Assembly: GCF_009469765.1 (NCBI RefSeq)
Contig: NZ_SSSQ01000016.1
Span: 1 to 64,000, forward strand
Direction: 5' to 3'
From: Dechloromonas hortensis
GTDB lineage: Bacteria; Pseudomonadota; Gammaproteobacteria; Burkholderiales; Rhodocyclaceae
DNA: 64,000 nucleotides
Position numbers and translations under genes: made by a program. Below, piece after piece: positions 39,775 to 53,384 of this stretch. Below the pieces are notes generated by a model. It had not been told where the DNA came from, ran no database searches, and was given only the letters and a program-made list of their open reading frames with translations. The stretch's first letter is position 1; each line of letters starts with the position of its first letter.

Positions 39775-39801
39775 AAAAGGGCGACTGCGGTCGCCCTTTT
39801 T
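39775..39801 (+). terminator. Bidirectional terminator between glnB and smr gene
   Basis: Arms AAAAGGGCGAC (39775-39785) and GTCGCCCTTTT enclose TGCG, with T-runs on the plus strand and matching A residues on the other side. It sits between convergent genes, so it can end both transcripts. Its right edge overlaps the final codons of the minus-strand gene. Confidence 0.88.
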
Positions 39802-40555
39802 ATTTTTTGCTGGAGCGCAACAGCGCGATCAAGGCACCCTCGCCACCATCCTGCGGGCGGGCCTGGCAAAAAGCGAGGATTTCGATACGCTGCATCAGCC
39901 AGCCACGGACCAGTTGACGCAGGATGGAGAGCTTCTGGGGCGAGCCATGCCCCTTGCCGTGAATGATGCGGACACAGCGCTTGCCGTGGTGCAGGCATTC
40001 GGCCAGGAAGCCGCCGAGCAGCTGGCGTGCTTCGTCGCGATTGAGGCCGTGCAGGTCCAGTTCTTCCTGAATTACCCAGCGCCCGCGGCGCAGATCCTTG
40101 AGGACGGTGCCGGCCAGGCCCGAGCGCAGATAGTTCGGCTCGTCGCCGCCCTCCAGGCGGTCTTGCAGGCCGATCGGGCCGTGCAGGCTTTCGTGCAGCG
40201 CCGCTTGCTCGTCGGCCACGAACTGTTGCGGGCGCGGCGCCGGCAACGGGCCGCCGAGATGCACCCGGTTCGGGGCGGGCAGGGGCTGGACGCCCGACAT
40301 CGCCAGCTGAAAGGCCGCCTGCTCCGGGTCGCTCGGCAGGGCGGCTGGCGGCTTGGCAGATGCGGCCTGCCAGTTGGTCGGTAGGGCAGGTTCGGCGTGC
40401 GGCTTCGGTCGTTCCGGTTTTGCCGGAGCCTGTGGTGCCGGCGGGGTGACGCGCCGGGGCTTGGTTTTCGGCAAATGGACGCGGTTGACCGGCGGCAGCG
40501 GCGCAATGTCCGCTACCGCCGCGTGGAAGGCGGCAAGGTCTTCCGGGTCGATCAA
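39800..40555 (-). CDS. Smr-domain protein
   Basis: A 251-residue protein. The C-terminal about 85 residues form an Smr (MutS2-related) domain with ELDLHGLNRDEARQ and the VRIIHGKGHGS motif associated with nucleic-acid nicking or binding. The N-terminal half is a Pro/Ala/Lys-rich, probably disordered region holding two similar segments, APLPPVNRVHLP and QPLPAPNRVHLG. It lies 12 bases downstream of trxB on the same strand and is probably co-transcribed. The biological role of stand-alone Smr proteins is not settled. Confidence 0.85.
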   Translation of the reverse strand: MIDPEDLAAFHAAVADIAPLPPVNRVHLPKTKPRRVTPPAPQAPAKPERPKPHAEPALPTNWQAASAKPPAALPSDPEQAAFQLAMSGVQPLPAPNRVHLGGPLPAPRPQQFVADEQAALHESLHGPIGLQDRLEGGDEPNYLRSGLAGTVLKDLRRGRWVIQEELDLHGLNRDEARQLLGGFLAECLHHGKRCVRIIHGKGHGSPQKLSILRQLVRGWLMQRIEILAFCQARPQDGGEGALIALLRSSKK

Positions 40556-40567
40556 GCCGGTCGGGGC

Positions 40568-41554
<987 letters not shown>

Positions 41555-41592
41555 TTATAGCCTTCTCAGAGCCACAGATTTTTCCCGAGTTC

Positions 41593-41621
41593 CTATGTTG
41601 TTTGGGAAAGCAGTTTATAAT
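41593..41621 (+). promoter_or_regulatory. Probable promoter of the Crp-family gene
   Basis: A perfect TATAAT at 41616-41621 stands 32 bases before the gene start. Seventeen bases upstream is CTATGT, a poor -35 match, so an activator or extended elements may be needed. Confidence 0.45.
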
Positions 41622-41653
41622 CGTTGCGTAACTATATGAACGGAAAATGATTT

Positions 41654-42316
41654 ATGTCCGCTACCAATTTCGGCTTGAGTCTGGTTGTCCTGCGCAATGT
41701 GCCGTTGTTTGCCGGGCTGAATGAGGTTGAACTGGAGAAACTCTCCAAGGTTTCGGGCCGAAAACGCGTCGAGCGCGGCGCCTTCGTCGTCCGCGCCGGC
41801 GACGATACGGATTCGCTTTATATCCTGCTCAGCGGTCGGGCCAAGGTCACCAATAGCGACGAAGAGGGGCGCGAGATCATTCTCGCCTGGCTGGGCCCCG
41901 GCGAGTTTTTCGGTGAAATGGGCTTGATCGACGGCAGCCCGCGCTCGGCCAGCGTCGTCGCCAGCGAGGCCTGCGAACTGCTCTGCCTGAGCAAGGATGC
42001 CTTCCAGCGTTGCATGCAGGACAATTTTCAGGTGGCGCAGAAGTTGATGCAGAGCCTGGTCCGCCGCTTGCGCGAGGCCGACCGCAAGATCGAGAGCCTG
42101 GCGCTGCTCGATGTTTATGGTCGTGTCGCCCGCTTGCTGCTTGACCTCTCTGAGGAAGTGGACGGTCGCCGTGTCGTCCGTAAAAAGATATCCAAGCAGG
42201 ACATGGCGCGGATGATTGGTGCGTCGCGCGAAATGGTCAGCAAGGTGATGAGAGATCTGGAATTGAGTGCCTATATTTGTTGTGAAGGTGACCTGGTGGT
42301 CATTCTCGGAGCCTGA
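41654..42316 (+). CDS. Crp/Fnr-family transcription regulator
   Basis: A 220-residue regulator. The cyclic-nucleotide-binding fold covers about residues 15-135. Its phosphate-binding cassette [19 protein letters not shown] resembles that of CRP, so a cyclic nucleotide ligand is plausible. The C-terminal winged helix has [25 protein letters not shown] as recognition region. The N-terminus lacks the cysteine cluster of Fnr, so it is not an iron-sulfur oxygen sensor. ftsK begins two bases after its stop. That pairing is probably co-transcription rather than shared function. Confidence 0.88.
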   Translation: MSATNFGLSLVVLRNVPLFAGLNEVELEKLSKVSGRKRVERGAFVVRAGDDTDSLYILLSGRAKVTNSDEEGREIILAWLGPGEFFGEMGLIDGSPRSASVVASEACELLCLSKDAFQRCMQDNFQVAQKLMQSLVRRLREADRKIESLALLDVYGRVARLLLDLSEEVDGRRVVRKKISKQDMARMIGASREMVSKVMRDLELSAYICCEGDLVVILGA

Positions 42317-42318
42317 GC

Positions 42319-44619
42319 ATGGCACGGACGATCGATCGCAGTACGCCGAGCCCGCTGCCGGAAAAAATTGGTGCGTTGTTGCAGGAATCCCGATGGCTGG
42401 GCGTCGGCGCCATTGCGCTGTTTCTCTGCATGGCGCTGTGGGGCTTCAACAAGGAAGACCCGGGCTGGTCGCACGCCGTTGTCGGGCAGAGCCTGCATAA
42501 CCCGGCCGGTCGCGCCGGGGCGTGGATTGCCGATCTGATGCTCTACATTTTCGGCCTTTCCGCCTGGTGGTGGATCGTGCTGCTCGGCATGTTCGTCTGG
42601 TGGGGCGTGCGTCGCCTGCATACCTGGGGGGCGGAGGACCGTCGCCCGCTGTTTATTGCGCTGGCCGGTTTCGTCTTTTTGCTGGTGGCCAGTTCGGCGC
42701 TCGAAGCGCTGCGTTTCTACAGTCTCAAGGCGGCTTTGCCGCTTGGTCCGGGCGGTATCCTGGGGGTCGAGATGAGCGGCCTTCTGGCCCGACAACTGGG
42801 CTACACCGGCGCCACCATGTTCCTGCTGGCGGCGATGGCGGCGGGCTGGAGCGTGTTTTCCGGCATGTCCTGGCTGTGGGCTTTCGAGCGCCTGGGTGCT
42901 TTCCTGGAAACTGCCACCGGCTTCTTCTATGGCCGGGTCGATACCTGGCGTGACCGGCAGATCGGCAAGGAAGTGGCGCAGCAGCGCGAGGTGGTCGTCG
43001 AGGAAGAAAAGCGCCGCGTCGAACAGCACGAACCGATCATCATCGAAACGCCGAAGCCGGAAATTCCCGTTTCCAAGAAGGCCGAGGCGCGGATCGAGCG
43101 CGAGAAGCAGGTCGCGCTGTTCCCCGAGGCGATCGTCGGCGGCCAGTTGCCGCCGCTGCATCTGCTCGACCCGGCACCACCGGTGACCGAGACGGTGAGC
43201 GCCGAAACGCTGGAATACACGTCGCGGCTGATCGAGCGCAAGCTGGCCGACTTCGGCGTCCAGGTCAAGGTGCTGGCAGCAATGCCGGGGCCGGTCATCA
43301 CCCGTTACGAAATCGAGCCGGCGGTCGGCGTCAAGGGCGCCCAGATCGTCAATCTGGCGCGCGACCTGGCGCGGGCGCTGGCCATGGTCTCGATCCGCGT
43401 CGTCGAAACGGTGCCCGGCAAGTCGTGCATGGCGCTGGAGTTGCCCAACCCGAAGCGGCAGACGGTGAAGCTGTCCGAAATCATCTCCAGCAAGCCGTAC
43501 AACGACATGACCAGCCCGCTGACCGTCTGCCTCGGCAAGGACATCGGCGGCCTGCCGGTAGTCGCCGATCTGGCTAAGACGCCGCACCTGCTGGTTGCCG
43601 GGACAACCGGTTCCGGCAAGTCGGTCGGCGTCAATGCGATGATTTTGTCGATGCTCTACAAGTCCGAGCCGGAGCATGTCCGGCTGATCATGGTCGACCC
43701 GAAAATGCTCGAACTGTCGATCTACGAAGGTATTCCGCATTTGCTGGCGCCGGTCGTCACCGACATGAAGCAGGCGGCCAACGCGCTGCACTGGTGCGTC
43801 ACCGAGATGGAAAAGCGTTACAAGCTGATGTCGGCGATGGGCGTACGCAACATCGCCGGTCTCAACACCAAGATCCGCGATGCCGAAAAGCGCGGCGAAC
43901 ACATTCCGAATCCGCTGTCGCTGACGCCGGAAACGCCCGAGCCGCTGAAGGCCATGCCGTTCATCGTCGTCATCATCGACGAGTTGGCCGACCTGATGAT
44001 GGTGGTCGGCAAGAAGGTCGAGGAACAGATCGCCCGTCTCGCCCAGAAGGCCCGCGCCTCGGGCATCCACCTGGTGCTGGCGACGCAGCGCCCGAGCGTG
44101 GACGTGATCACCGGCCTGATCAAGGCCAACATCCCGACCCGCCTGTCTTTCCAGGTGTCGAGCAAGATCGACTCGCGGACCATTCTCGACCAGATGGGCG
44201 CCGAAGCCTTGCTTGGCCAGGGTGACATGCTCTATCTGGCGCCGGGGACCGGCTACCCGACCCGCGTCCATGGCGCCTTCGTCTCCGACGATGAAGTGCA
44301 TCGCGTGGTCGAACACCTGAAGGCAACCGGGGCGCCGGAATACGTCGAGGACATCCTCAACGGGGCGGCCGGTGACGACGAAGAGGGTGGCGACGGCGGC
44401 GAGGGCGGCGGCGATGCCGAAGCCGATCCGCTCTACGACCAGGCGGTCGACATCGTGCTGAAGAACAAAAGGGCCTCGATCTCGCTGGTCCAGCGCCACC
44501 TGCGCATCGGTTACAACCGTTCGGCGCGACTGATTGAAGCCATGGAAAAGGCCGGCCTGGTTTCCTCGATGGATGGCCGTGGCGGCCGCGAAGTGCTGGC
44601 CCGCAAGGAAGCCGAATGA
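42319..44619 (+). CDS. ftsK: DNA translocase FtsK
   Basis: A septal DNA pump that clears the chromosome terminus and activates XerCD at dif. Four membrane helices lie in the first 190 residues, followed by a short charged linker instead of the long E. coli one. The RecA-like motor follows: Walker A is [16 protein letters not shown] and Walker B is [15 protein letters not shown]. Near the C-terminus are [16 protein letters not shown], an acidic Gly-rich spacer and a winged-helix gamma domain ([20 protein letters not shown]). The protein has 766 residues. Its stop overlaps the lolA ATG. Confidence 0.96.
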   Translation: MARTIDRSTPSPLPEKIGALLQESRWLGVGAIALFLCMALWGFNKEDPGWSHAVVGQSLHNPAGRAGAWIADLMLYIFGLSAWWWIVLLGMFVWWGVRRLHTWGAEDRRPLFIALAGFVFLLVASSALEALRFYSLKAALPLGPGGILGVEMSGLLARQLGYTGATMFLLAAMAAGWSVFSGMSWLWAFERLGAFLETATGFFYGRVDTWRDRQIGKEVAQQREVVVEEEKRRVEQHEPIIIETPKPEIPVSKKAEARIEREKQVALFPEAIVGGQLPPLHLLDPAPPVTETVSAETLEYTSRLIERKLADFGVQVKVLAAMPGPVITRYEIEPAVGVKGAQIVNLARDLARALAMVSIRVVETVPGKSCMALELPNPKRQTVKLSEIISSKPYNDMTSPLTVCLGKDIGGLPVVADLAKTPHLLVAGTTGSGKSVGVNAMILSMLYKSEPEHVRLIMVDPKMLELSIYEGIPHLLAPVVTDMKQAANALHWCVTEMEKRYKLMSAMGVRNIAGLNTKIRDAEKRGEHIPNPLSLTPETPEPLKAMPFIVVIIDELADLMMVVGKKVEEQIARLAQKARASGIHLVLATQRPSVDVITGLIKANIPTRLSFQVSSKIDSRTILDQMGAEALLGQGDMLYLAPGTGYPTRVHGAFVSDDEVHRVVEHLKATGAPEYVEDILNGAAGDDEEGGDGGEGGGDAEADPLYDQAVDIVLKNKRASISLVQRHLRIGYNRSARLIEAMEKAGLVSSMDGRGGREVLARKEAE

Positions 44620-45236
44620 AATTTGCCGTAAAACTGCTGTCCACCGCAGCAATCACTCTTTTCCCGTTGCTCGCCCAGGCGGGCGCCATCGATCAGCTGC
44701 ACCAGTTTCTGCAGGGCACGCGGACGCTGAAAGCCGAGTTCGCGCAGAGCGTGATCAGCAAGAGCGGCCGCAAGCCGCAATTGTCGTCCGGCCTGCTCGC
44801 CATTTCCCGGCCGGGCAAGCTGCGCTGGGAAATCCTCAAGCCTTATCCGCAACTGGTGGTCGGCGACGGCGAAAAGATCTGGATCTACGACCCTGAGTTG
44901 CAGCAAGTGACCGTGCGCCAGGCCGGCCAGGCCGTCAGCGGTTCGCCGGCAGCCTTGCTGGCCGGCAGCAACGAACTGGAAAAGAACTTCAGCCTGAAGG
45001 AAATCGGCGAGGCGGAGGGCATGACCTGGGTCGAGGCAACGCCCAAGGCCGGCGACAGCGGCTTCGAGAAAGTCCGCCTCGGCCTGGTCGGCAGCGACCT
45101 GAAAGCGATGGAGTTGCAGGACAGCTTCGGGCAAACGACGCATATCCGCTTTTCCCGCCTTGAGCGCAACCCGGCACTACCCGCCGCCACCTTCAAATTC
45201 ACGCCGCCAGCCGGTGTGGACGTGGTCGGGGAATAA
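44616..45236 (+). CDS. lolA: Outer-membrane lipoprotein carrier protein LolA
   Basis: A periplasmic chaperone that takes lipoproteins from LolCDE to the outer-membrane receptor LolB. The signal peptide reads [19 protein letters not shown] and ends with Ala-Gln-Ala before Gly-Ala-Ile-Asp. The mature protein has the LolA pattern [10 protein letters not shown]-like [27 protein letters not shown] and [13 protein letters not shown]. The length of 206 residues is typical. It is coupled to ftsK by an ATGA overlap; ftsK-lolA-rarA-serS is a common order, here broken by the accessory block at 45.3-48.3 kb. Confidence 0.93.
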   Translation: MKFAVKLLSTAAITLFPLLAQAGAIDQLHQFLQGTRTLKAEFAQSVISKSGRKPQLSSGLLAISRPGKLRWEILKPYPQLVVGDGEKIWIYDPELQQVTVRQAGQAVSGSPAALLAGSNELEKNFSLKEIGEAEGMTWVEATPKAGDSGFEKVRLGLVGSDLKAMELQDSFGQTTHIRFSRLERNPALPAATFKFTPPAGVDVVGE

Positions 45237-45290
45237 ATTCGGCGGAATCCCCGACTCCGGCGGTCGACCCCGCGAAAATGGGGAAAATGA

Positions 45291-45326
45291 CAGACACTGT
45301 TGTCTGGCAGGGGGTGGCGCCCCCTG
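45291..45326. repeat. Two adjacent small hairpins downstream of lolA
   Basis: CAGACA/TGTCTG with a CTGT loop (45291-45306) is followed one base later by CAGGGGG/CCCCCTG with a TGGCG loop (45308-45326). They lie between the convergent lolA and tautomerase genes. No T-run follows on either strand, so they are not classic intrinsic terminators; they may protect 3' ends. Confidence 0.6.
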
Positions 45327-45348
45327 TAGGCATCCGGTCCGCTGGGTG

Positions 45349-45543
45349 CTATAGCTTTTTCCAGTCGTCGGTCAGCAGGCCTGAAAATCCCCAGTTTTCC
45401 TCATCGATTTCCTGAATGACGATGTGCGTATGCTCCGGCTTTTTGCCGAGTACACGCACCAGCGAATCGGTGACCTCTTTGACCAACTGCGCTTTTTGCG
45501 CCCGACTGGCGCCTTTGGTGATCTGGATATTGACGTATGGCAT
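45349..45543 (-). CDS. 4-oxalocrotonate tautomerase family protein
   Basis: A 64-residue tautomerase-superfamily protein. After loss of the initiator Met, the catalytic Pro1 begins PYVNIQITKGASRAQK. The sequence continues with the VTDSLVRVLGKKPEHTHIVI core. Such small enzymes are hexameric enol-keto tautomerases of aromatic breakdown, but no catabolic genes are nearby. The substrate is therefore unknown. It follows the GNAT gene on the same strand. Confidence 0.88.
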   Translation of the reverse strand: MPYVNIQITKGASRAQKAQLVKEVTDSLVRVLGKKPEHTHIVIQEIDEENWGFSGLLTDDWKKL

Positions 45544-45561
45544 GGGTAGGGTTTCCGTTGT

Positions 45562-46074
45562 TCAAAAGGTGACGTTGCTTGCTGCCGGTCGTGGCAAGCG
45601 CATATGAACCAGTGCTAAGCGCTTTCCGTGCTTGCCCTGCCGCTCTTCTAGCGCATAAGGCTGAAAGCCGAGCTTCGGATAAAGCAGCAAGCCCGCCGTG
45701 TTGTGATTGAAGCAGGACACCGTGACTTCGGCGGCCTGATATTTTGCGAAGGCGAGCCCAATCATTTTCTCTACAAGATAGCGTCCAATGCCGCAGCCAC
45801 GGGCGGTCGGCGCAACGATGACATTTCCGATGGCGCAACTACCGCCGGCTTCCCAGCGGTAGAAGTTGGCGAAGGCGACAACTTCACCACGGCGCTCGAC
45901 AACCGTTGCGTCGGCGCGCTGGGCGATGGCTTCCTGCAGTTGCGCGGGGGGCAGTGGAAATGTCGCCTTGGGGAAAAAGAAAAGCGACTCGTCTTCACTT
46001 TGCGGAAAAGCGCAGATAACAGGAATATCCGCCGTATTTACGGGGCGATGGTTCAGTGACATTGGGACTGGCAA
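45562..46074 (-). CDS. GNAT-family N-acetyltransferase
   Basis: An acetyl-CoA-dependent N-acetyltransferase fold of 170 residues. The acetyl-CoA pyrophosphate loop reads VIVAPTARGCGIGRYLVE (motif A), followed by VSCFNHNTAGLLLYPKLGFQPY (motif B). The ATG at 46074 or an internal ATG at 46062 could be used. The substrate is not predictable. It lies between the tautomerase and the quinone reductase genes on the same strand. Confidence 0.85.
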   Translation of the reverse strand: MPVPMSLNHRPVNTADIPVICAFPQSEDESLFFFPKATFPLPPAQLQEAIAQRADATVVERRGEVVAFANFYRWEAGGSCAIGNVIVAPTARGCGIGRYLVEKMIGLAFAKYQAAEVTVSCFNHNTAGLLLYPKLGFQPYALEERQGKHGKRLALVHMRLPRPAASNVTF

Positions 46075-46104
46075 GTTCGAGAAGGTGAGGGAGGGCGGCG
46101 TCGT

Positions 46105-46683
46105 TCAGGCCTGGCGGCCATAGGCATGGACGCGGGCCAGCCATTTGTTCCGTTGCTGCTCGCTTGAGCCGCGTATCGGCCCGAAACTTGAAATGCTGAC
46201 GGGCTTGATACCGCTGAATTCGAGAATTGTGCGTTTCATCTGATTGTGCCCCGGCATCCGGTACAGCCAGCGAAAGTACCAGGGCGGCGTGTCCATCGTC
46301 ACCAGAAGCTGCGCTGAGCGCCCGGCAAGCAGGCGATCCCAAAAAATCGAGTCATCCCGATATTTGAAGGCAAAGCCCGGCAGAAAGACACGATCGATAA
46401 ACCCCTTGAGCAAGGCCGGCATCGCGCCCCACCAGATGGGGTAGATGAAAACGATATGCTGTGCCCGGGCAATTGCTGCCTGAGCCGCCACCAGATCCGG
46501 TTCGAGATCCTGAATCGTGGCGTAGCCATTGTGCAGCACCGGGTCAAAACTCAAATTGCCAAGGGCGATCGATTCAAGCTCGTTTCCCGCCGCTTTGGCG
46601 CCTTCAACATATGAATCGGCCAAGGCGGCGCAAAAACTGTCGCGTGCCGGGTGGCCGAGGATGACCAAGATGCGTTTGCTCAT
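46105..46683 (-). CDS. NAD(P)H:quinone reductase of the flavodoxin-like fold
   Basis: A flavoprotein of the NQO1/MdaB/KefF group, 192 residues. ILVILGHPARDSFCAALAD is the FMN/FAD phosphate region, and IVFIYPIWWGAMPALLKGFIDRVFLPGFAF is split across the conserved isoalloxazine-binding segment. It probably carries out two-electron reduction of quinones or similar electrophiles. The ATG at 46683 is chosen over an in-frame upstream start at 46719. The predicted MerR-type promoter places transcription start near 46712, which would exclude the longer form. Confidence 0.88.
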   Translation of the reverse strand: MSKRILVILGHPARDSFCAALADSYVEGAKAAGNELESIALGNLSFDPVLHNGYATIQDLEPDLVAAQAAIARAQHIVFIYPIWWGAMPALLKGFIDRVFLPGFAFKYRDDSIFWDRLLAGRSAQLLVTMDTPPWYFRWLYRMPGHNQMKRTILEFSGIKPVSISSFGPIRGSSEQQRNKWLARVHAYGRQA

Positions 46684-46718
46684 GTTTGTCAGGTTCTGGC
46701 AGGGTTTCGGTAGCGACA

Positions 46719-46750
46719 AGCATAAAGTCTCCCCCTAAGGGCAGAGTCAA
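46719..46750 (-). promoter_or_regulatory. MerR-type promoter/operator of the quinone reductase gene
   Basis: Read on the minus strand: TTGACT (46745-46750), a 20-base spacer, and TATGCT (46719-46724). The spacer is too long for ordinary sigma-70 promoters but normal for MerR-activated ones. It contains an imperfect dyad CTGCCC/GGGGAG. The -35 box overlaps the merR stop codon. Confidence 0.7.
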
Positions 46751-47121
46751 GCGGCGCTCGAGCATAGCCCGGCGTTGTGCCGCAGATCCGCCTGCAAGGC
46801 AACCAGCTGGCGATCATGGGCCAGGGCGCGGTCGATCGTTTGGCGCAAGGCCTGGCGCTTGCGCTCGATCAACTCAAGCACCATCTCGGCGGGCAGCGTT
46901 CCGGTCTGCGCTGCCGCCGATGTGACGCCGGCGATTTCCTTGAGGCTGAAACCCAGCGACTGCGCGCACTTGATCATGGCAACCAGATCGACATCCGTTG
47001 CACGATAGATGCGATATCGCCCTTTGCGCGGGGGCTGCGGAATCAAACCAAGCGCTTCGTAATGGTGTATCGCCTTGCGCGATGCACCGGTCAGTTTGGC
47101 AAGTTCACCGATGTACATCAT
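46747..47121 (-). CDS. MerR-family transcriptional regulator
   Basis: A 124-residue activator. The winged helix-turn-helix reads YIGELAKLTGASRKAIHHYE, followed by the RYRIYRATDVD wing and a long dimerising coiled coil (about 80-112). The C-terminus has few cysteines (one near the end), so there is no clear metal-binding loop. A redox or small-molecule signal is more likely. It probably twists the 20-base spacer of the promoter at its own 3' end to activate the quinone reductase. The first or second Met may be the start. Confidence 0.9.
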   Translation of the reverse strand: MMYIGELAKLTGASRKAIHHYEALGLIPQPPRKGRYRIYRATDVDLVAMIKCAQSLGFSLKEIAGVTSAAAQTGTLPAEMVLELIERKRQALRQTIDRALAHDRQLVALQADLRHNAGLCSSAA

Positions 47122-47178
47122 GTCCTTGGTTCGAGAAGGTCTCTGTAGTGTGAAATGGATGGGCTGTGAGCTGGCTGC

Positions 47179-47697
47179 TCAGATATGGGGCGGTGCTTGA
47201 CTCGTTTTCACCGGCTTGGCTTCCTGCTGGGCCAGTGTCATGACGTTCAGTGTTGATGCATTTTCGGCTTCGATGGCCCCTTCGCAGCGTTCGACAAAAT
47301 AGATAAAGGCCGCCGGCGCCGATTTGAACTCCTTGTAGCCGCCTTCGCCGGTTAGAAAAAGAACTTGCTCCCGACTTAGAAACTGTTCGGTCGAGCGGTA
47401 ATTCTTCCACTGCTCGCGGTAGTGGTAAACGCTTTCCAGCGCGACGAAGGCGGCAACGGCCAGGCTGATCACCGAGGCAATCAGGTCTTTGTAGGGAATG
47501 GCGCTGTTGACGATGACCGGCACCAGAACGCCGCCCAGAACGATGGTGGTGCGCATGCGCAGGTAACTGCTCTTGGCGGTGACGGCTTTCTTGTCGTACC
47601 ACGCCTGGTACTGCTTTACCCGTTGTTCGATGTAGTCCGCAGGCCGCCAGCTACCGAACAGCGCAAAGCCGTCCGTGCTTGTTTCAGGGGATGACAT
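47179..47697 (-). CDS. DUF4231-family membrane protein
   Basis: A 172-residue protein. Two hydrophobic segments lie at about 50-66 (TTIVLGGVLVPVIVNSA) and 72-90 (LIASVISLAVAAFVALES), between a basic N-terminal helix with YIEQRVKQYQAWYD and a C-terminal helix. This layout matches DUF4231/SLATT-like proteins of unknown function, some of which are associated with predicted conflict systems. No nucleotide cyclase or effector gene is next to it here. It lies 32 bases downstream of another small membrane-anchored protein on the same strand. Confidence 0.75.
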   Translation of the reverse strand: MSSPETSTDGFALFGSWRPADYIEQRVKQYQAWYDKKAVTAKSSYLRMRTTIVLGGVLVPVIVNSAIPYKDLIASVISLAVAAFVALESVYHYREQWKNYRSTEQFLSREQVLFLTGEGGYKEFKSAPAAFIYFVERCEGAIEAENASTLNVMTLAQQEAKPVKTSQAPPHI

Positions 47698-47729
47698 GGA
47701 TGCTCCTCCAATTATTCAAGTTTTGCTTC

Positions 47730-48344
47730 TTAGGGGGCGCTGCATTCGAAGTAGCCGCCTTTTTCGGTGCTGGTCGGGCACCAGATGCTCATGTTGACGA
47801 CATAGGCCGAGGGGCGGACGGCGCGTGCCTTGCCGGCGGCGTCTTCGGCTTCGGCGCGGGAAACGTAGACCTTGACGCTGCGAAACGAGCCGGAGCGCCG
47901 GAAGATGACGCCGGGGCCGATGCCCATTTTTTCCGCCGTCTTGGTGACCTCGAACTTCGCGGCATCCAGCGTCGGATCGCCACCAAAGACCACACCCCAG
48001 GTGCCGGGCGCGTCGGGCTGGCTCTCGGTCGGCACAGCGGCATTGCCGACCTGCGGCAAGGCGGTGGTCTGGATCAGTGCTTCGGCGGTTTCGCGCGGCA
48101 TCGGCACGCCGGAGAAGCGGTCGATGACTTCGACCGCCCATTTGCGCAGGTTCTTCGAGTCCTGAGTTTGACCGGCTGTCGGCTCCTTGCTCAAGATTGC
48201 CGTGGCAATTTCGACAAACTTGGTTTCGCTGTCCCGTTGCTTGTTGGCCGTGGCGACTTCGTTGCCCAGATAGGCGATGGTCAGCGGAATCAGGATCGCC
48301 GCGACGACCTTGCTGACAATTTCGAGCTTTTGCCAAGCATCCAT
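47730..48344 (-). CDS. Membrane-anchored hypothetical protein
   Basis: 204 residues. One N-terminal membrane helix (IVSKVVAAILIPLTIAYLG) is followed by a basic, Gln-rich helix. A soluble C-terminal domain contains GTWGVVFGGDPTLDAAKFE and VIFRRSGSFRSVKVYVSRAEAE, reminiscent of SPOR-like or tandem alpha/beta folds. I do not recognise a family with confidence. The same frame stays open far upstream through the antisense of rarA, but the ATG at 48344 directly before the membrane helix is the sensible start. It is likely co-transcribed with the DUF4231 gene. Confidence 0.7.
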   Translation of the reverse strand: MDAWQKLEIVSKVVAAILIPLTIAYLGNEVATANKQRDSETKFVEIATAILSKEPTAGQTQDSKNLRKWAVEVIDRFSGVPMPRETAEALIQTTALPQVGNAAVPTESQPDAPGTWGVVFGGDPTLDAAKFEVTKTAEKMGIGPGVIFRRSGSFRSVKVYVSRAEAEDAAGKARAVRPSAYVVNMSIWCPTSTEKGGYFECSAP

Positions 48345-48551
48345 GGTGCAGCCTCCTGAAGTGCCACCTGCAATCGGAGCGGAAATCATCGAACCCATCC
48401 TGCTTTGTAGCACACGGCTGGCGCAAGTCCATGTCGAATGGATGGCGGGGGGCTGGCCGCTGGAACGTATTGGCCTTGGGCGGGCGGCTGGCAGGCGGTA
48501 AACTCTGTCGTTCAGCCACTCAGTCGGCCGCGCTGCCGGACAGGATTCCCC

Positions 48552-49864
48552 TTGAGCGATTTGTTCTCCCAAAACACCGTTGACCGCCATGCACCGCTGG
48601 CCGAACAACTGCGCCCGCAAACGCCGGACGAGGTAATCGGCCAGCAGCACCTGCTCGGGCCGGGCAAGCCGCTCCGTCTGGCGTTCGAGTCCGGGCAGCC
48701 GCATTCGATGATCCTCTGGGGGCCGCCGGGGGTGGGCAAGACAACGCTGGCGCGGATGATGGCGACGCAGTTCCAGTGCGAGTTCATCGCCTTGTCGGCG
48801 GTCTTTTCCGGCATCAAGGAAGTGCGCGAGGCGGTGGCGCAGGCCGAGCTGTGGCGCGGCCAGGGCAAGCGGACGATTCTCTTCGTCGATGAAATCCACC
48901 GTTTCAACAAGGCGCAGCAGGATGGTTTCCTGCCCTTCGTCGAATCCGGGCTGCTGACCTTCATCGGTGCTACCACGGAAAATCCCTCTTTCGAAGTCAA
49001 TTCCGCCTTGCTGTCGCGGGCTTCGGTCTATGTCCTGAAATCGCTCAACGAGGCCGAGATGGGGGCTTTGTTCGATCGCGCCTGCGAGCAGGCGCTGGCC
49101 GACCTGAGCTTCGATGGCGAGGCGCGCGAGCGGCTGGTCGGCCTGGCCGATGGCGATGCCCGGCGCTTGCTGAACTTGCTCGAACAGGTGCGGACGGCGG
49201 CGCATACGGCAGGGATTCCGGCGGTCGACGGTCAATTCATCGAAGAAACCATGGCGCAGAACCTGCGCCGCTTCGACAAGGGCGGCGATGCCTTCTACGA
49301 CCAGATTTCGGCCCTGCACAAGTCGGTGCGCGGTTCCAGTCCGGACGGCGCACTCTACTGGCTGACCCGCATGCTGGACGGCGGTGCAGATCCGCGTTAC
49401 CTGGCCCGGCGCATCATCCGCATGGCCTGGGAAGACATCGGCTTGGCCGACCCGCGCGCCATGCAGATCGCCAACGACGCCGCGGCCACCTACGAGCGCC
49501 TCGGCTCGCCCGAGGGCGAACTGGCGCTCGGCCAGGCGGTGATCTACCTCGCCGTCGCCGCCAAGTCGAATGCCGGCTACAACGCCTACAACGCGGCGCG
49601 GGCCTTTGTCGGCAAGGACGGCTCGCGGCCGGTGCCGGTGCATCTGCGCAATGCGCCGACCAAGCTGATGAAGGAACTCGGCTACGGCCATGCCTATCGC
49701 TACGCCCACGACGAGCCGGAAGCCTACGCCGCTGGCGAAAGCTACCTGCCGGAGGGGATGCCGGAGCCGGGCTGGTACGCCCCGACCCCGCGCGGGCTGG
49801 AAGGCAAGATCGGCGAAAAGCTGGCTCACCTGCGCGAGCTGGACCGCAAGGCCGGCAAGAAATA

Positions 49865-49865
<1 letters not shown>
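48552..49865 (+). CDS. rarA: Replication-associated recombination protein A
   Basis: An AAA+ ATPase of the clamp-loader/RuvB group (MgsA) acting at stalled forks with SSB. Walker A is LWGPPGVGKTTLARMMA, Walker B is ILFVDEIHRFNKAQQDGFL, and sensor 1 is FIGATTENPSFEVN. The C-terminal MgsA tetramerisation domain has RAMQIANDAAATYERLGSPEGE. The TTG at 48552 with AGGA upstream gives SDLFSQNTVDRHAPLAEQLRP and a 437-residue protein of normal length. The stop overlaps the next ATG by one base. Confidence 0.94.
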
Positions 49866-53181
<3,316 letters not shown>

Positions 53182-53207
53182 TTGTTGTGCTATTATTTCG
53201 CTCCCGC

Positions 53208-53295
<88 letters not shown>

Positions 53296-53307
53296 TTTAA
53301 TTGAACT

Positions 53308-53333
53308 AAGCCACTGATTATAGTGGCTTTTTT
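53308..53333 (+). terminator. Intrinsic terminator after tRNA-Ser
   Basis: Arms AAGCCACT (53308-53315) and AGTGGCTT (53322-53329) with a six-base loop, followed by T residues. It ends the tRNA transcript 13 bases after CCA. Confidence 0.85.
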
Positions 53334-53384
53334 CTTTTTGTGCTCCAGTGATGTACAAGACAATGTACAAACAGGTAATGACCT

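Noticed and set aside
42271-44652. A 793-codon open frame antisense to ftsK
   Set aside because: FtsK motifs are unmistakable on the plus strand. The antisense frame is His/Arg/Gln-rich without domains, a GC-codon artefact.
45291-45326. Intrinsic terminator for lolA
   Set aside because: The stems are not followed by a T-run on either strand.
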